From Amycolatopsis sp. CA-128772 (GTDB lineage: Bacteria > Actinomycetota > Actinomycetes > Mycobacteriales > Pseudonocardiaceae): a stretch of DNA of 64,000 nt. Under the pieces are notes generated by a model, which saw nothing but the letters and a program-made list of their open reading frames with translations, was not told where the DNA came from and searched no databases. Shown one piece after another: positions 51,059-61,624 of the stretch (position 1 is its first letter; each line of letters opens with the position of its first letter). The stretch lies in the NCBI RefSeq assembly GCF_002904295.1, contig NZ_PPHG01000079.1:1-64000 (forward strand), written 5' to 3'. Made by a program: the position numbers and the translations under genes.

Positions 51059-52561
51059 GTGGACAGTGAGCACGACCAGGGACGGCCCGGCGTCCCGCGG
51101 AGGGCGTTCCTGCGGATCGCGGGCGTCTCCGCGGCCGGCGCCGTCGTCGCCGCATGCGGGCCGGAGACGCCCTCGGCGCCGGTCGCCTCGACCGCTCCGG
51201 CGGTGACCTCGTCCGCGCCGCCGGCCACCCGGTTGCCGACCGGGCCGCCGAACTGGGACGAGCTGCGCAGCCAGCTGACCGGTGACCTGATCCGCCCGGG
51301 CGTCGACGCCTACGCCACCGCCAAGCGCGGGTTCAACCAGCTCTTCGACGGCAACAACCCGGTCGCCGTGGCGACCGCGCAGACCGTCCAGGACGTCCAG
51401 GCCTGCCTCAAGGCCGCCGCCGGGCGAGTGACCATCGCCGCGCGCAGCGGCGGCCACAGCTACGCCGGCTACTCCGTGCCCGAGGGCGGGCTGGTCGTCG
51501 ACGTGGCCGGGCTGAACAAGGTCGACGTCCAGGGCAGCAAGGCGGTGATCGGCGCCGGCGCGAAGCTGAAGGACGTCTACGCCGGGCTGGCGCGGGCCGG
51601 GCGCGCACTGCCCGCCGGGTCGTGCCCGACGGTCGGGATCGCCGGGCTGACCCTCGGCGGCGGCATCGGCGTGCTCGCCCGCAAGTACGGCCTGACCTGC
51701 GACCACCTGAGTTCCGCGCAGGTCGTCACGGCCGACGGCCGGACGCTCACCGCGTCCGCGGACTCCGAACCGGACCTGTTCTGGGCTCTGCGCGGCGGGG
51801 GCGGCGGCAACTTCGGCATCGTCACCGAGTTCACCTTCGACACCGATCCGGCGCCGGACCTGACCGTGTTCTCCCTGCACTTCCCGGCCGGGTCCGCGGC
51901 GAACGTGCTCGGCGCGTGGCAGCAGTGGATCGCCGCGATGCCGCCGGAACTGTGGGCGAACCTGGTGCTCTCGGGCGGGGCGCCGGTCCAGTGCCGCGTC
52001 GGCGGCTGCTACGTCGGCGGCGCGGCCGGGCTCAACACGCTGCTGAACAACCTGACCACCAACGCCGCCGCGCGGCCGACGCAGCGGGTGGTGAAGAGCC
52101 TGGACTACCTGGGCGCCATGAAGTACTTCGAGGGCAGTTCGAACCGCCAGTCGTTTCTCGCGTCGTCGCGGATCATCACCGCCCCGGTCGACGCGGCGAA
52201 GCTCGTCGCGGTCACCGACGGCCGCGCGGGTACGGATCTGCTCGTCGACGGCCTCGGCGGCGCGGTTGCCGCCCCGGCCAAGGACGCCACCGCGTTCTGG
52301 CACCGCGACGCGCTGGCCAGCATCCAGGTCTACGCACCGGCGACGGCGAAGACCCGCGGGAAGGTCGCGCAGTCGATCGGCGAGGTCGTGGCCGGCCTCG
52401 CCGACGCCGGCGCGGCCGGCGGGTACGTCAACTACATCGATCCGGCCCTGCCCGACTGGAAGACCGCCTACTACGGCGACAACGCGAAACGGCTCGAGGA
52501 CGTCTCGAAGAAGTACGACCCGCAGAACGTCTTCCGGTTCGGGCAGGGCGTCGTCAGCTAG
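51059..52561 (+). CDS. Exported FAD-linked oxidase (berberine bridge enzyme family) with Tat/lipoprotein signal
   Basis: A 500-residue flavin oxidase. The N terminus has a twin-arginine motif (RRAFLRIAG, Arg14-15) and a lipobox ending at Cys33 (VVAAC), so it is probably a Tat-exported lipoprotein. The FAD domain has His133 (SGGHSYAGYS), the expected 8-alpha attachment, and Cys189 (AGSCPTVG) at the place where glucooligosaccharide oxidase forms a second covalent bond. It ends KKYDPQNVFRFGQGV, the BBE motif. Substrate unknown, possibly a sugar or phenolic. The stop overlaps the aldehyde dehydrogenase stop in a shared CTAG. Confidence 0.87.
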   Translation: MDSEHDQGRPGVPRRAFLRIAGVSAAGAVVAACGPETPSAPVASTAPAVTSSAPPATRLPTGPPNWDELRSQLTGDLIRPGVDAYATAKRGFNQLFDGNNPVAVATAQTVQDVQACLKAAAGRVTIAARSGGHSYAGYSVPEGGLVVDVAGLNKVDVQGSKAVIGAGAKLKDVYAGLARAGRALPAGSCPTVGIAGLTLGGGIGVLARKYGLTCDHLSSAQVVTADGRTLTASADSEPDLFWALRGGGGGNFGIVTEFTFDTDPAPDLTVFSLHFPAGSAANVLGAWQQWIAAMPPELWANLVLSGGAPVQCRVGGCYVGGAAGLNTLLNNLTTNAAARPTQRVVKSLDYLGAMKYFEGSSNRQSFLASSRIITAPVDAAKLVAVTDGRAGTDLLVDGLGGAVAAPAKDATAFWHRDALASIQVYAPATAKTRGKVAQSIGEVVAGLADAGAAGGYVNYIDPALPDWKTAYYGDNAKRLEDVSKKYDPQNVFRFGQGVVS

Positions 52562-54003
52562 AGGTCGATCCCGGTGAAGACCGTGACGCGCTCCTCGGTG
52601 AGGTCGTGCATCGCGGCCAGCACGCCTTCTCGGCCGACGCCGGAGCCCTTGACGCCGCCGTAGGGCATCTGGTCGGCGCGGTAGGACGGGACGTCGCCGA
52701 TGATCACGCCGCCGACCTCGAGCTCGGCCGACGCGTGGAAGGCCAGCTGGACGTCCGTGGTGAAGACGCCGGCCTGCAGGCCGTACGCGGATTCGTTGAC
52801 CGCGCGGAAGGCGTCGTCCACACCGTCCACAACGGACACCGCGAGCACCGGGCCGAAGATCTCCTCGTTCCACGCCTTGGTGTCCGCGGGGACGTCGGTG
52901 AGCAGGGTCGGGGCGACGGTCGCGCCGTCGCGGGTGCCGCCGGTGAGCACCTTCGCGCCGGCCTCGACGGCTTCGTCGATCCAGGCGACGATCCGCTCGG
53001 CGGCGGCTTCGTCGACCACCGGGCCGACGTCGGTGTTGCGGTCGTACGGGTCGCCGGTGCGCTGCGATTCGACGGCTTCCACCAGCGCGGGCACGAACTC
53101 CTCGGCCACCGCGGCGTCCACGATCACCCGCTGCACCGCGATGCAGGACTGGCCGGCCTGGTAGTTGCCGAAGGTGGCGATCCGGTGCGCGGCGCCTTCG
53201 GGATCGGGCCAGTCGCGCAGCACGACGGCCGCCGCGTTGCCGCCGAGCTCCAGCACGACGTGCTTGCGCGGGGCGGCGTCCTTGAGCGACCAGCCGACCG
53301 GGCCGGAGCCGGTGAACGACACGACGGGCAGCCGCGGGTCGGCGACGAGCGCCTGCGTTTCCTCGTTTCCCAGCGGCAGCACGGAAAACGCGCCTTCCGG
53401 CAGGTCCGTCTCGGCCAGGATCTCGCCGAGGACGAGCGCCGACAACGGCGTCCGCGGCGCGGGCTTGACGATGATCGGCGCGCCGATCGCCAGCGACGGC
53501 GCCACCTTGTGCGCCACCAGGTTGAGCGGGAAGTTGAACGGCGCGATGCCGAGCACCGGCCCGCGTGGGACACGCCGGGTCAGCGCCAGCCGCGCTTCGC
53601 CGGCGGGGTCGGTGTCGAGGCGCTGGACTTCGCCGGTGAAGCGGCGCGCCTCCTCGGCGGCGATGCGGAACACCGACACCGCGCGCTTGACCTCGGCTTC
53701 GGCCCACTTGAGCGGTTTGCCGTTTTCGGCGGTGATCACTTCGGCGATTTCCTCGGCGCGCGCGGCGAGCACGCGGGAGACGTGGTCGAGCGCGCCCGCA
53801 CGCAGGTGCGCGGGGGTGCGCCGGAACTCCTTGGCGACCGCCGCGGCGGCGGCCACCGCGCGTTCGACCTGCTCCGGCCCGGGCACGGCGACCGTGGCGA
53901 CCTCGCTGCCGTCGTACGGGTGGTGCACGACGAGGGTGGTGGCGCCCGCCTCGGGGCGGCCGGCGATCCAGGCGGGACGCGGCTCGGGGGTGATCATGTC
54001 CAT
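52558..54003 (-). CDS. Aldehyde dehydrogenase (NAD(P)-dependent)
   Basis: A 481-residue ALDH. Motifs: the glutamate in VVLELGGNAAAV, the catalytic Cys in YQAGQSCIAVQRV, PFNFPLN in the coenzyme region and NEEIFGPVLAV. It oxidises aldehydes to acids; this substrate range looks closest to succinate-semialdehyde or glyceraldehyde-type enzymes but cannot be fixed. The ATG at 54003 (MDMITPEP) is chosen; a TTG nine bases earlier exists. The upstream region has no clear ribosome-binding site. Confidence 0.88.
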   Translation of the reverse strand: MDMITPEPRPAWIAGRPEAGATTLVVHHPYDGSEVATVAVPGPEQVERAVAAAAAVAKEFRRTPAHLRAGALDHVSRVLAARAEEIAEVITAENGKPLKWAEAEVKRAVSVFRIAAEEARRFTGEVQRLDTDPAGEARLALTRRVPRGPVLGIAPFNFPLNLVAHKVAPSLAIGAPIIVKPAPRTPLSALVLGEILAETDLPEGAFSVLPLGNEETQALVADPRLPVVSFTGSGPVGWSLKDAAPRKHVVLELGGNAAAVVLRDWPDPEGAAHRIATFGNYQAGQSCIAVQRVIVDAAVAEEFVPALVEAVESQRTGDPYDRNTDVGPVVDEAAAERIVAWIDEAVEAGAKVLTGGTRDGATVAPTLLTDVPADTKAWNEEIFGPVLAVSVVDGVDDAFRAVNESAYGLQAGVFTTDVQLAFHASAELEVGGVIIGDVPSYRADQMPYGGVKGSGVGREGVLAAMHDLTEERVTVFTGIDL

Positions 54004-54058
54004 GCGTACCAACGTAATCCGGGTGGGGCCGCGACCGGCGGACCCCCACCCGGACGGG

Positions 54059-55093
54059 TCACGGCTTGATGAGCACCTTCAGCGCTTCGCGGTCGGCCAT
54101 CGCGCGGTAGCCGTCCGGCACGCCCTCGACGTCGATGGTCCGGTCGAAGACCCGGCCGGGCCGGTACTCGCCGTCGAGGACGTCCGGCAGCAGCTGAGGG
54201 ATGTAGTGCCGGGCCGGCGCGACCCCGCCGGTGACGGTGACGTTGCGGCGGAACACACCCACCCCGATCGGCCCGTCTTCGTACTGCGGCAGCCCGACCC
54301 GGCTGACCGCACCGCCCGCGCGGACGACCCCGAGGCCCATCTCGAACGCGCCCTTCGTGCCGACGCACTCGAGAACGGCGTGCGTCCCCCGGCCGTCCGT
54401 CAGCTCGCGCACCCTCTCGACGCCCTCGTCCCCGCGCTCGGCGACGACGTCGGTCGCGCCGAACTCGCGGCCGAGGTCGGTGCGCGCCCGGTGGCGTCCC
54501 ATGAGGACGACCCGCTCGGCCCCCAGCCGCTTCGCCGCGAGAACGGCGCAGAGGCCGACGGCGCCGTCGCCGATCACGGTGACGTTCTGGCCCGCGCGCA
54601 CGCCCGCCTTCACGGCGGCGTGGTGGCCGGTGGAGAAGACGTCCGACAGCGTCAGCAGCGACGCGAGCAGGTCGTCGTCTTCGGTGGGTGGCAGCTTGAC
54701 CAGCGTGCCGTCGGCCTGCGGCACGCGGACCGCCTCGCCCTGCCCGCCGTCGACGCCCTTGGCGCCCCAGCCGCCGCCGTGCAGGCAGGAGGTCTGCAGC
54801 CCTTCGCGGCAGAACTCGCAGGTGTTGTCGGACCAGACGAACGGCGCGACGGCGAGGTCGCCCTTCTTGACGGTGGTCACGTCGGCGCCGGTTTCCTCGA
54901 CGACGCCGAGGAACTCGTGCCCGATGCGGCGGCCGTGCTCGCTGGGTGCCATGCCGGCGTACGGCCACAGGTCGCTGCCGCAGATGCAGGACCGGACGAC
55001 CCGGAGGACGACGTCGGTCGGCTCGGCCAGCTTCGGGTCCGGCACGGTCTCGACCCGGATGTCGCCGGCACCGTAGATGACTGTCGCTCGCAT
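54059..55093 (-). CDS. Zinc-dependent medium-chain alcohol dehydrogenase
   Basis: A 344-residue MDR enzyme. Catalytic zinc ligands are Cys38 (CICGSD), His59-Glu60 (GHE) and a later Asp or Cys. The structural zinc lobe has only three Cys (92, 95, 103; SDNTCEFCREGLQTSC), with Asp89 where the first Cys is usually found. The Rossmann loop is VIGDGAVGLCAVL. It likely oxidises alcohols with NAD or NADP; with the neighbouring aldehyde dehydrogenase on the same strand it could form an alcohol to acid pathway, 55 bases apart. Confidence 0.88.
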   Translation of the reverse strand: MRATVIYGAGDIRVETVPDPKLAEPTDVVLRVVRSCICGSDLWPYAGMAPSEHGRRIGHEFLGVVEETGADVTTVKKGDLAVAPFVWSDNTCEFCREGLQTSCLHGGGWGAKGVDGGQGEAVRVPQADGTLVKLPPTEDDDLLASLLTLSDVFSTGHHAAVKAGVRAGQNVTVIGDGAVGLCAVLAAKRLGAERVVLMGRHRARTDLGREFGATDVVAERGDEGVERVRELTDGRGTHAVLECVGTKGAFEMGLGVVRAGGAVSRVGLPQYEDGPIGVGVFRRNVTVTGGVAPARHYIPQLLPDVLDGEYRPGRVFDRTIDVEGVPDGYRAMADREALKVLIKP

Positions 55094-55167
55094 ACTGGGG
55101 CCTTCCCTGGGCTGAACGTGACAAACGTCGGGAGTGCGGCGGCGGTGGCGCGCCTAGATTTTCGGTC

Positions 55168-55773
55168 ATGACCCCGCGCACCGCATCCCGCAACCCGTTC
55201 GCGGCGCTCGCCCCGTTGACCCGCCGCCCGTACCTCACCGCCGTGGTCTTCGCGGTGACGCTGGCCTGCGGGATCGCGCAGCTGGTGCACCCGCCGCTCT
55301 ACGACGCGATGCACCGCGACGCGGCCCGCATCGACGCGGGCGAGTGGTACCGCCTGGTCACCGGCATGTTCTTCCAGGACGGGTGGGCGTTCGGCCTGAC
55401 GTCGAACCTGGTCTGGCTGGCGGTGTTCGGCACGCTCGCCGAGCGCGTCTTCGGCCGGGCGAAGTGGCTGCTGCTCTACTTCGGCTGCGGCCTGTTCGGG
55501 CAGTTCACGAGCTACGTCTGGCTCAACCCGGTCGGCGCGGGCAATTCGATGTGCGTGGCCGGCCTGATCGGCGCTCTCGCAGCCGTGGTCATGGTGGCTT
55601 CGCGCCGCTACGGCGTGGTGCTGCCAGGCCAGTTCCGGGTCATCGCCTTCGCCGCGCCGGTGCTGGCCGTGGTGGACACGCTGGTGCACGACAACCACGG
55701 CCTCCCGCTGCTGCTCGGCCTGGCGCTGGGTTTCCTGCTGCTACCGGCTCCGGTACAGGTCGCGCAGCAGTAG
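55168..55773 (+). CDS. Rhomboid-like intramembrane serine protease
   Basis: A 201-residue polytopic protein with about six helices. The nucleophile motif is G-N-S-M-C-V-A-G-L (GAGNSMCVAGLIGA) and a His follows in DNHGLPLLLGLALG. The ATG is at 55168. The first helix (TAVVFAVTLACGIAQL) and the WYRLVTGMFFQDG segment fit the rhomboid loop. Rhomboids cut membrane proteins inside the bilayer; here the target is unknown. The 3' end overlaps the DinB gene by 33 bases from the opposite strand. Confidence 0.78.
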   Translation: MTPRTASRNPFAALAPLTRRPYLTAVVFAVTLACGIAQLVHPPLYDAMHRDAARIDAGEWYRLVTGMFFQDGWAFGLTSNLVWLAVFGTLAERVFGRAKWLLLYFGCGLFGQFTSYVWLNPVGAGNSMCVAGLIGALAAVVMVASRRYGVVLPGQFRVIAFAAPVLAVVDTLVHDNHGLPLLLGLALGFLLLPAPVQVAQQ

Positions 55774-56286
55774 GACCTCGGCGCAGTGGTGGATCAGCTC
55801 GCGGTGGATGTGCAGCACGAGCGTCGCCATCGGGTACTCCGCGTACGGCCCCTCCGCCGGCCCGCACGGCCGCGCCAGACCGTCCTCGTCCAGCGACTGC
55901 ACCCCGGCGACCCACTGCGCGTACAGCCGGTCGAGTTCCGCGAGGGCCTCGGCGGCGGTCCCCGGGTACGGGTAGGTCTGGTAGCCGATCGGCGCCCCGC
56001 CGAAGTGCGAGCCGATCCGCGCGCCCAGCACGCCGACCAGGATGTGGCCGAGCCGCCAGGCGATCGTCGTGACCGGCGGGGGCGTCGGTTCGGGGTGGGC
56101 GAAGTCGATGGTGAACGGGCCGGTGCCCGGTTCGTCGTCCGACTTCCGCGGGCGGACGGTCCAGCAGCCCGCGACCGGCTCCCAGAGGTACTCGTCGTCG
56201 GTGAGCCCATCGAGCTTCGGGCGGACCAGCACCTTCCAGTGGAAGTCGAGCTGGTCGGTCAGTTCCTTCGTCCAGTTCACGGCCAT
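55741..56286 (-). CDS. DinB-family protein
   Basis: A 181-residue four-helix metal-binding protein. It starts MAVNWTKELTDQLDFHWKVLVRPKLDGLT, has a TIAWRLGHILVGVLG helix with a His, and ends with a LVLHIHRELIHHCAEVLLLRDL helix rich in His. DinB-like proteins use a metal and often mycothiol or similar thiols. The ATG at 56286 is taken; an upstream in-frame stretch is low-complexity. It is convergent with the rhomboid gene and divergent from guaA. Confidence 0.83.
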   Translation of the reverse strand: MAVNWTKELTDQLDFHWKVLVRPKLDGLTDDEYLWEPVAGCWTVRPRKSDDEPGTGPFTIDFAHPEPTPPPVTTIAWRLGHILVGVLGARIGSHFGGAPIGYQTYPYPGTAAEALAELDRLYAQWVAGVQSLDEDGLARPCGPAEGPYAEYPMATLVLHIHRELIHHCAEVLLLRDLYRSR

Positions 56287-56395
56287 GCTCCGCACCGTAG
56301 GCCCGGTTGAGGACAGCACCGGCCCTGAATCCCGGGTGACCCGGCCCACCTGGGACGATGGGGGCCGAAACCCACCGTTGCCAGGAGGTCGCCAG

Positions 56396-57954
<1,559 letters not shown>

Positions 57955-57969
57955 CTCCCGTGGACGAGG

Positions 57970-58009
57970 CTCGAGGCCCCGGCGTGGGATCCGGGGCCTC
58001 GAGGGTTTT
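57970..58009 (+). terminator. Terminator after guaA
   Basis: CTCGAGGCCCCGG (57970-57982) pairs exactly with CCGGGGCCTCGAG (57991-58003), then GGTTTTC. Confidence 0.87.
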
Positions 58010-58015
58010 CGGGGG

Positions 58016-58255
58016 TCAGCGCCGCCGCTTGCCGCCGAACGACGCGCCGAGGAGCAGCAGCCCCACGAGCACCGCGCCGCCGGCGATCACCCAGCGGAAG
58101 TCGAACGACGGCAGCCAGCTCGCGCCGTCCGAGAGGACGTACGCCGACACCAGCAGCGTCGCGATCCCGACGATCAGGGTGAAGACGTCGAAGCCACCGC
58201 GGCGGACCGGCTCGGTGCCGGTTTCGTCGTAGGCGTAAGGGCTCTGGTCAGGCAC
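58016..58255 (-). CDS. Small two-helix membrane protein downstream of the LiaF-like gene
   Basis: A 79-residue protein. After a short polar start (VPDQSPYAYDETGTEPVRRGG) there are two membrane helices (FTLIVGIATLLVSAYVL and VIAGGAVLVGLLLLGASF) and a basic GGKRRR end. The GTG at 58255 overlaps the LiaF-like stop (GTGCCTGA), so it is translationally coupled and likely works with it. Confidence 0.7.
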   Translation of the reverse strand: MPDQSPYAYDETGTEPVRRGGFDVFTLIVGIATLLVSAYVLSDGASWLPSFDFRWVIAGGAVLVGLLLLGASFGGKRRR

Positions 58256-59522
58256 GCCGCACCTCCACGTTGCCCACACTGTTCGAGACGTGCAGGGTGA
58301 TCTTCTGGCCGCCGACGCCGTCGGTGCCGTTGTCCGTCCCGCTCAGCGCTTCCTGGTCGACGCCGTCGGTCGAGCGGCCGAAGCAGGTGGCCTCGCCGGC
58401 GCCGGTGCGGCAGTCGAAGGTGACGTCCGCGGTCGCCGGCACGAGCACCGTGGTGTCACCCGCGCCGTTGGAGACGGTCGTCGAGTACGGCGCGCCCTCG
58501 GGCAGGTCGGTCAGGTCGAGCCGGATGTCGCCGGCCGCGTGCTGGTAGAGCGGCTTCAGATCGGTCAGGGCCTGCGGGGTCTCCCCGAGGTCGCCGAACC
58601 CACCGCGGAGGTTGATGTCCTGGAACGGCGCGGTGGTCAGCACCATCCCGACGATCGCCAGCGGCACCGCGAGCCCGATCAGGCCGCGCCCGCCCCCGGC
58701 GAACGCGCCGGCGACCAGGCCGACCCCGACGACGCCGAGCACCAGGCCGATGACGTGCTGCGCGGAGAACCAGCCGGCCCCGTCGAGGCTGGCGAGCACG
58801 CCGGCACCGGCGGTCAGCACGGCGAGCGCGAAGGTGGCCGAGCCGACCTTCGACCGGTGCCGCCGCTGCGGTGACCGGTAGGACGGCGGCGGAGACGCGG
58901 GCCGCGGCTCCTGCACGGCCGGCGCGTCGGGCAGGTCCCAGCCGGCCGGGTCGGCGGCGAGCGGGTCCCAGCCCCGGGCCGGCGACGGCGCCTCGGCGGT
59001 GTCGGTCATGGTGAAGGCTCCGTTTCCGGTGAAGGCCGGGTAGGACGTCCGCGCGGCAACGGGCGCGGGCCGGTTCAGGTGACCGCGGCTGCGGTGCAGC
59101 AGGTAGAGCGCGGCGGCGATGAGCGCGCAGCTGATAAGGCCTCCGCCGTCGAACCACGAGCCGGTGATGGAACCCCCGGTGCTGACGACGGTGAGCACGA
59201 GCAGCACGACGGCGAAGGCCGGCGAAACCGACGACCGGCCGCGCCCGATGAGGCTCTCGAAGCCGGACACCTCGTCGCTCTCCGCGGGCAGGAACAGCCA
59301 GCCCAGCAGGTAGAACGGAATCCCGAAGCCGCCGAAGATCGTCGTGACGACCAACGCGATCCGCACGACGACGGGATCGACGCCGTACCGGTACCCGATG
59401 GCGGCGGCCACCCCGGCGAGCTTCCGCCCGGCGTGCGGCCGCCGCGGCCGGCTGGCCCAAAAGTCCTTCACGGTCTCCTCGAAGCCGTTCAGGACCCCCG
59501 GCTTCTCACTCGCACCACTCAT
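58248..59522 (-). CDS. PspC-domain membrane protein with LiaF-like C terminus
   Basis: A 424-residue protein. A PspC domain lies near the N terminus (RKLAGVAAAIGYRYGVDPVVVRIALVVTTIFGGFGIPFYLLGWLFLP). Several membrane helices follow, interrupted by a cytoplasmic Pro-rich linker. The C-terminal domain (about 320-424: AAGDIRLDLTDLP, TTVLVPATADVTFDC, LHVSNSVGNVEVRRA) is a toast-rack beta domain as in LiaF/DUF2154. LiaF proteins restrain the LiaSR pair until the wall is stressed. The divergent kinase and regulator genes complete a LiaFSR-like trio. A start at 59534 is also possible. Confidence 0.82.
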   Translation of the reverse strand: MSGASEKPGVLNGFEETVKDFWASRPRRPHAGRKLAGVAAAIGYRYGVDPVVVRIALVVTTIFGGFGIPFYLLGWLFLPAESDEVSGFESLIGRGRSSVSPAFAVVLLVLTVVSTGGSITGSWFDGGGLISCALIAAALYLLHRSRGHLNRPAPVAARTSYPAFTGNGAFTMTDTAEAPSPARGWDPLAADPAGWDLPDAPAVQEPRPASPPPSYRSPQRRHRSKVGSATFALAVLTAGAGVLASLDGAGWFSAQHVIGLVLGVVGVGLVAGAFAGGGRGLIGLAVPLAIVGMVLTTAPFQDINLRGGFGDLGETPQALTDLKPLYQHAAGDIRLDLTDLPEGAPYSTTVSNGAGDTTVLVPATADVTFDCRTGAGEATCFGRSTDGVDQEALSGTDNGTDGVGGQKITLHVSNSVGNVEVRRA

Positions 59523-59646
59523 ACCGAGAAGCATGCGGCACGGGTGACGGCGGGACATCCGGGATGGTCCCTGAGGTTTCCCGGCCGCGGCCGCCGGTGT
59601 GGATCAGGGGTTTCCCCGATGGAACCCCGCGCCGCAGCGTGTGACC

Positions 59647-60936
59647 ATGGACGGCGTGCAGGATGCCCTCGACCACGTCGTCACCGAGCAGGTGACCGTC
59701 CTGGAGAAGCCCAAGATGTTCCGGCGCCGGTCCGGGCGGGCGATCGCCGGCGTCGCCGGTGGGCTCGCGGACCACCTCGGCGTGCCGGTCCTCTGGGTGC
59801 GGACCGTCTTCGCGCTGCTCGCCGCCCTCAACGGGGCCGGCCTGCTCGCCTACGGTCTCCTCTGGGTCTTCGTCCAGCAGCAGACCGAAGAAACGGCGAA
59901 AGCCCCCACCTCCAAGGAACGCCAGCAGGCGTTCGGGCTGATCGCGCTCGGGGTCGGCCTCGCCGTGGCCAGCGGGACGCTCACCGGGTTCATCAGCGGC
60001 TGGGTCGCCGTGCCGCTCGCCGTCGCCATGATCGGTCTCGCCGTCGTCTGGCGCGAAGCCGACGAGTCGCAGCGGCGCCGCTGGCGCGTCGGCGCGAAAG
60101 ACGGCTTCGCGGGCGCGTTCCTCGGCGGGGGCGGCTGGTCGGCCGCCATCCGGATCGTCGCCGGGGTCGCGCTGGTGATCACCGGCATCGGCGTCGTCGT
60201 GCTCCGCAGCGGCAGCCTCGACCAGGTCCAGTTCGCGCTGATCGCCGTCATCGCCACCCTGATCGGGGTGGCCGTGCTGACCGTGCCGTTCTGGCTGCGC
60301 CTGGTCCGGGACCTCTCCGACGAGCGCAAGGCCCGCATCCGCACCGACGAACGCGCCGAAATCGCCGCCCACCTGCACGACTCCGTACTGCAGACGCTCG
60401 CGTTGATCCAGAAGCAGAGCGAACAGCCCCGCGAGGTCGCGCGGCTGGCCCGCAGCCAGGAGCGCGAGCTGCGCGGCTGGCTCTACGGCCCCAACGGCTA
60501 CGGCAAGCCGTCGGAGAAGCCCGAAGTAGCGACGGGGCAGCTTTCGGAAGCGCTCGCCACGGCGTGCGGCGAGGTCGAGGACACCTTCGCCATCTCCGTC
60601 GGCCAGGTCGTCGTCGGCGACGCCGAGCTGGACGAATCGCTGGCCGCGCTCGTCCAAGCCGCCCGCGAGGCCATCGTCAACGCCGCCAAGCACGCGGGCG
60701 TCGAGGAGGTCAGCGTCTTCGCCGAGGTCGAGCCGACGTCGGTGACGGTGTTCGTCCGCGACCGCGGCAAGGGCTTCGACCCCGACCTCGTCCCGGACGA
60801 CCGCCACGGCCTCGCCGACTCGATCCGCGGCCGGATGACCCGCCACGGCGGTACGTGCAAGGTCCGGACCGCGCCGGGGGAGGGCACCGAGGTGCAGCTC
60901 GCCATGCCGGTGAAAGCGGGCAAGGGAGCGGCGTGA
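59647..60936 (+). CDS. PspC-fused sensor histidine kinase, LiaS-like
   Basis: A 429-residue kinase. The N-terminal PspC domain (about 22-78) shares its motif with the divergent neighbour (GRAIAGVAGGLADHLGVPVLWVRTVFALLAALNGAGLLAYGLLWVFV). Three more helices follow, then HisKA_3 with the phospho-acceptor His244 (AHLHDSVLQTLALIQ) and a HATPase_c domain (EAIVNAAKHAGVE; DRGKGFD). It has no large external sensor domain, so the PspC region or the partner LiaF-like protein likely provides the signal. The response regulator gene follows 7 bases later. Confidence 0.87.
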   Translation: MDGVQDALDHVVTEQVTVLEKPKMFRRRSGRAIAGVAGGLADHLGVPVLWVRTVFALLAALNGAGLLAYGLLWVFVQQQTEETAKAPTSKERQQAFGLIALGVGLAVASGTLTGFISGWVAVPLAVAMIGLAVVWREADESQRRRWRVGAKDGFAGAFLGGGGWSAAIRIVAGVALVITGIGVVVLRSGSLDQVQFALIAVIATLIGVAVLTVPFWLRLVRDLSDERKARIRTDERAEIAAHLHDSVLQTLALIQKQSEQPREVARLARSQERELRGWLYGPNGYGKPSEKPEVATGQLSEALATACGEVEDTFAISVGQVVVGDAELDESLAALVQAAREAIVNAAKHAGVEEVSVFAEVEPTSVTVFVRDRGKGFDPDLVPDDRHGLADSIRGRMTRHGGTCKVRTAPGEGTEVQLAMPVKAGKGAA

Positions 60937-60943
60937 GGCGGCT

Positions 60944-61624
60944 ATGCTCGACGACGTGACGGACAGCCAGCGCGAACCGGTCAAGGTGTTCCTCGTCGAC
61001 GATCACGCGCTGTTCCGCGCGGGGGTCCGCACCGAGCTCGACTCGATCACCGACGAGGTCCGCGTCGTCGGCGAGGCGGGTTCGGTCGCCGAAGCGGTCG
61101 CCGGCATCGCCCGCACGAAGCCGCAGGTGGTCCTGCTCGACGTGCACATGCCCGACGGCGGCGGCGCCGAGGTGCTGCGCCGCGTCCGGCCCGAGCTGCC
61201 GGACGTCGTGTTCCTGGCCCTGTCGGTCTCCGACGCGGCCGAGGACGTCATCGCGGTCATCCGCGCCGGCGCGCGCGGATACGTCACGAAGACGATCTCG
61301 TCGAAGGAACTGGTCCGCGCGGTGGTCCGCGTTTCGGACGGCGACGCGGTGTTCTCGCCGCGCCTGGCCGGCTTCGTCCTGGACGCCTTCGCCGACCGCC
61401 CGGGTTCGGCCCCGATCAACGACCCCGAGCTCGACCTCCTGACCCCCCGCGAGCGCGACGTCCTGCGGCTGCTGGCCCGCGGGTACGCCTACAAGGAGAT
61501 CGCGTCGGAGCTGTTCATCTCGGTGAAGACGGTCGAGACGCACGTGTCGAGCGTCCTGCGGAAGACCCAGCTGTCGAACCGCTACGAGCTTTCCCGCTGG
61601 GCCTCCGACCGCCGCCTCGTCTAG
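60944..61624 (+). CDS. NarL/LuxR-family response regulator, LiaR-like
   Basis: A 226-residue regulator. The receiver has VFLVDDHALFR, phosphorylated Asp66 (VVLLDVHMPDGG), and Lys in YVTKTISS. The LuxR helix-turn-helix is at about 160-220 (LTPRERDVLRLLARGYAYKEIASELFISVKTVETHVSSVLRKTQLSNRYEL). It should be phosphorylated by the upstream kinase and probably activates genes for envelope defence, including perhaps the divergent PspC gene. The stop is shared with the convergent exporter gene (CTAG). Confidence 0.9.
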   Translation: MLDDVTDSQREPVKVFLVDDHALFRAGVRTELDSITDEVRVVGEAGSVAEAVAGIARTKPQVVLLDVHMPDGGGAEVLRRVRPELPDVVFLALSVSDAAEDVIAVIRAGARGYVTKTISSKELVRAVVRVSDGDAVFSPRLAGFVLDAFADRPGSAPINDPELDLLTPRERDVLRLLARGYAYKEIASELFISVKTVETHVSSVLRKTQLSNRYELSRWASDRRLV

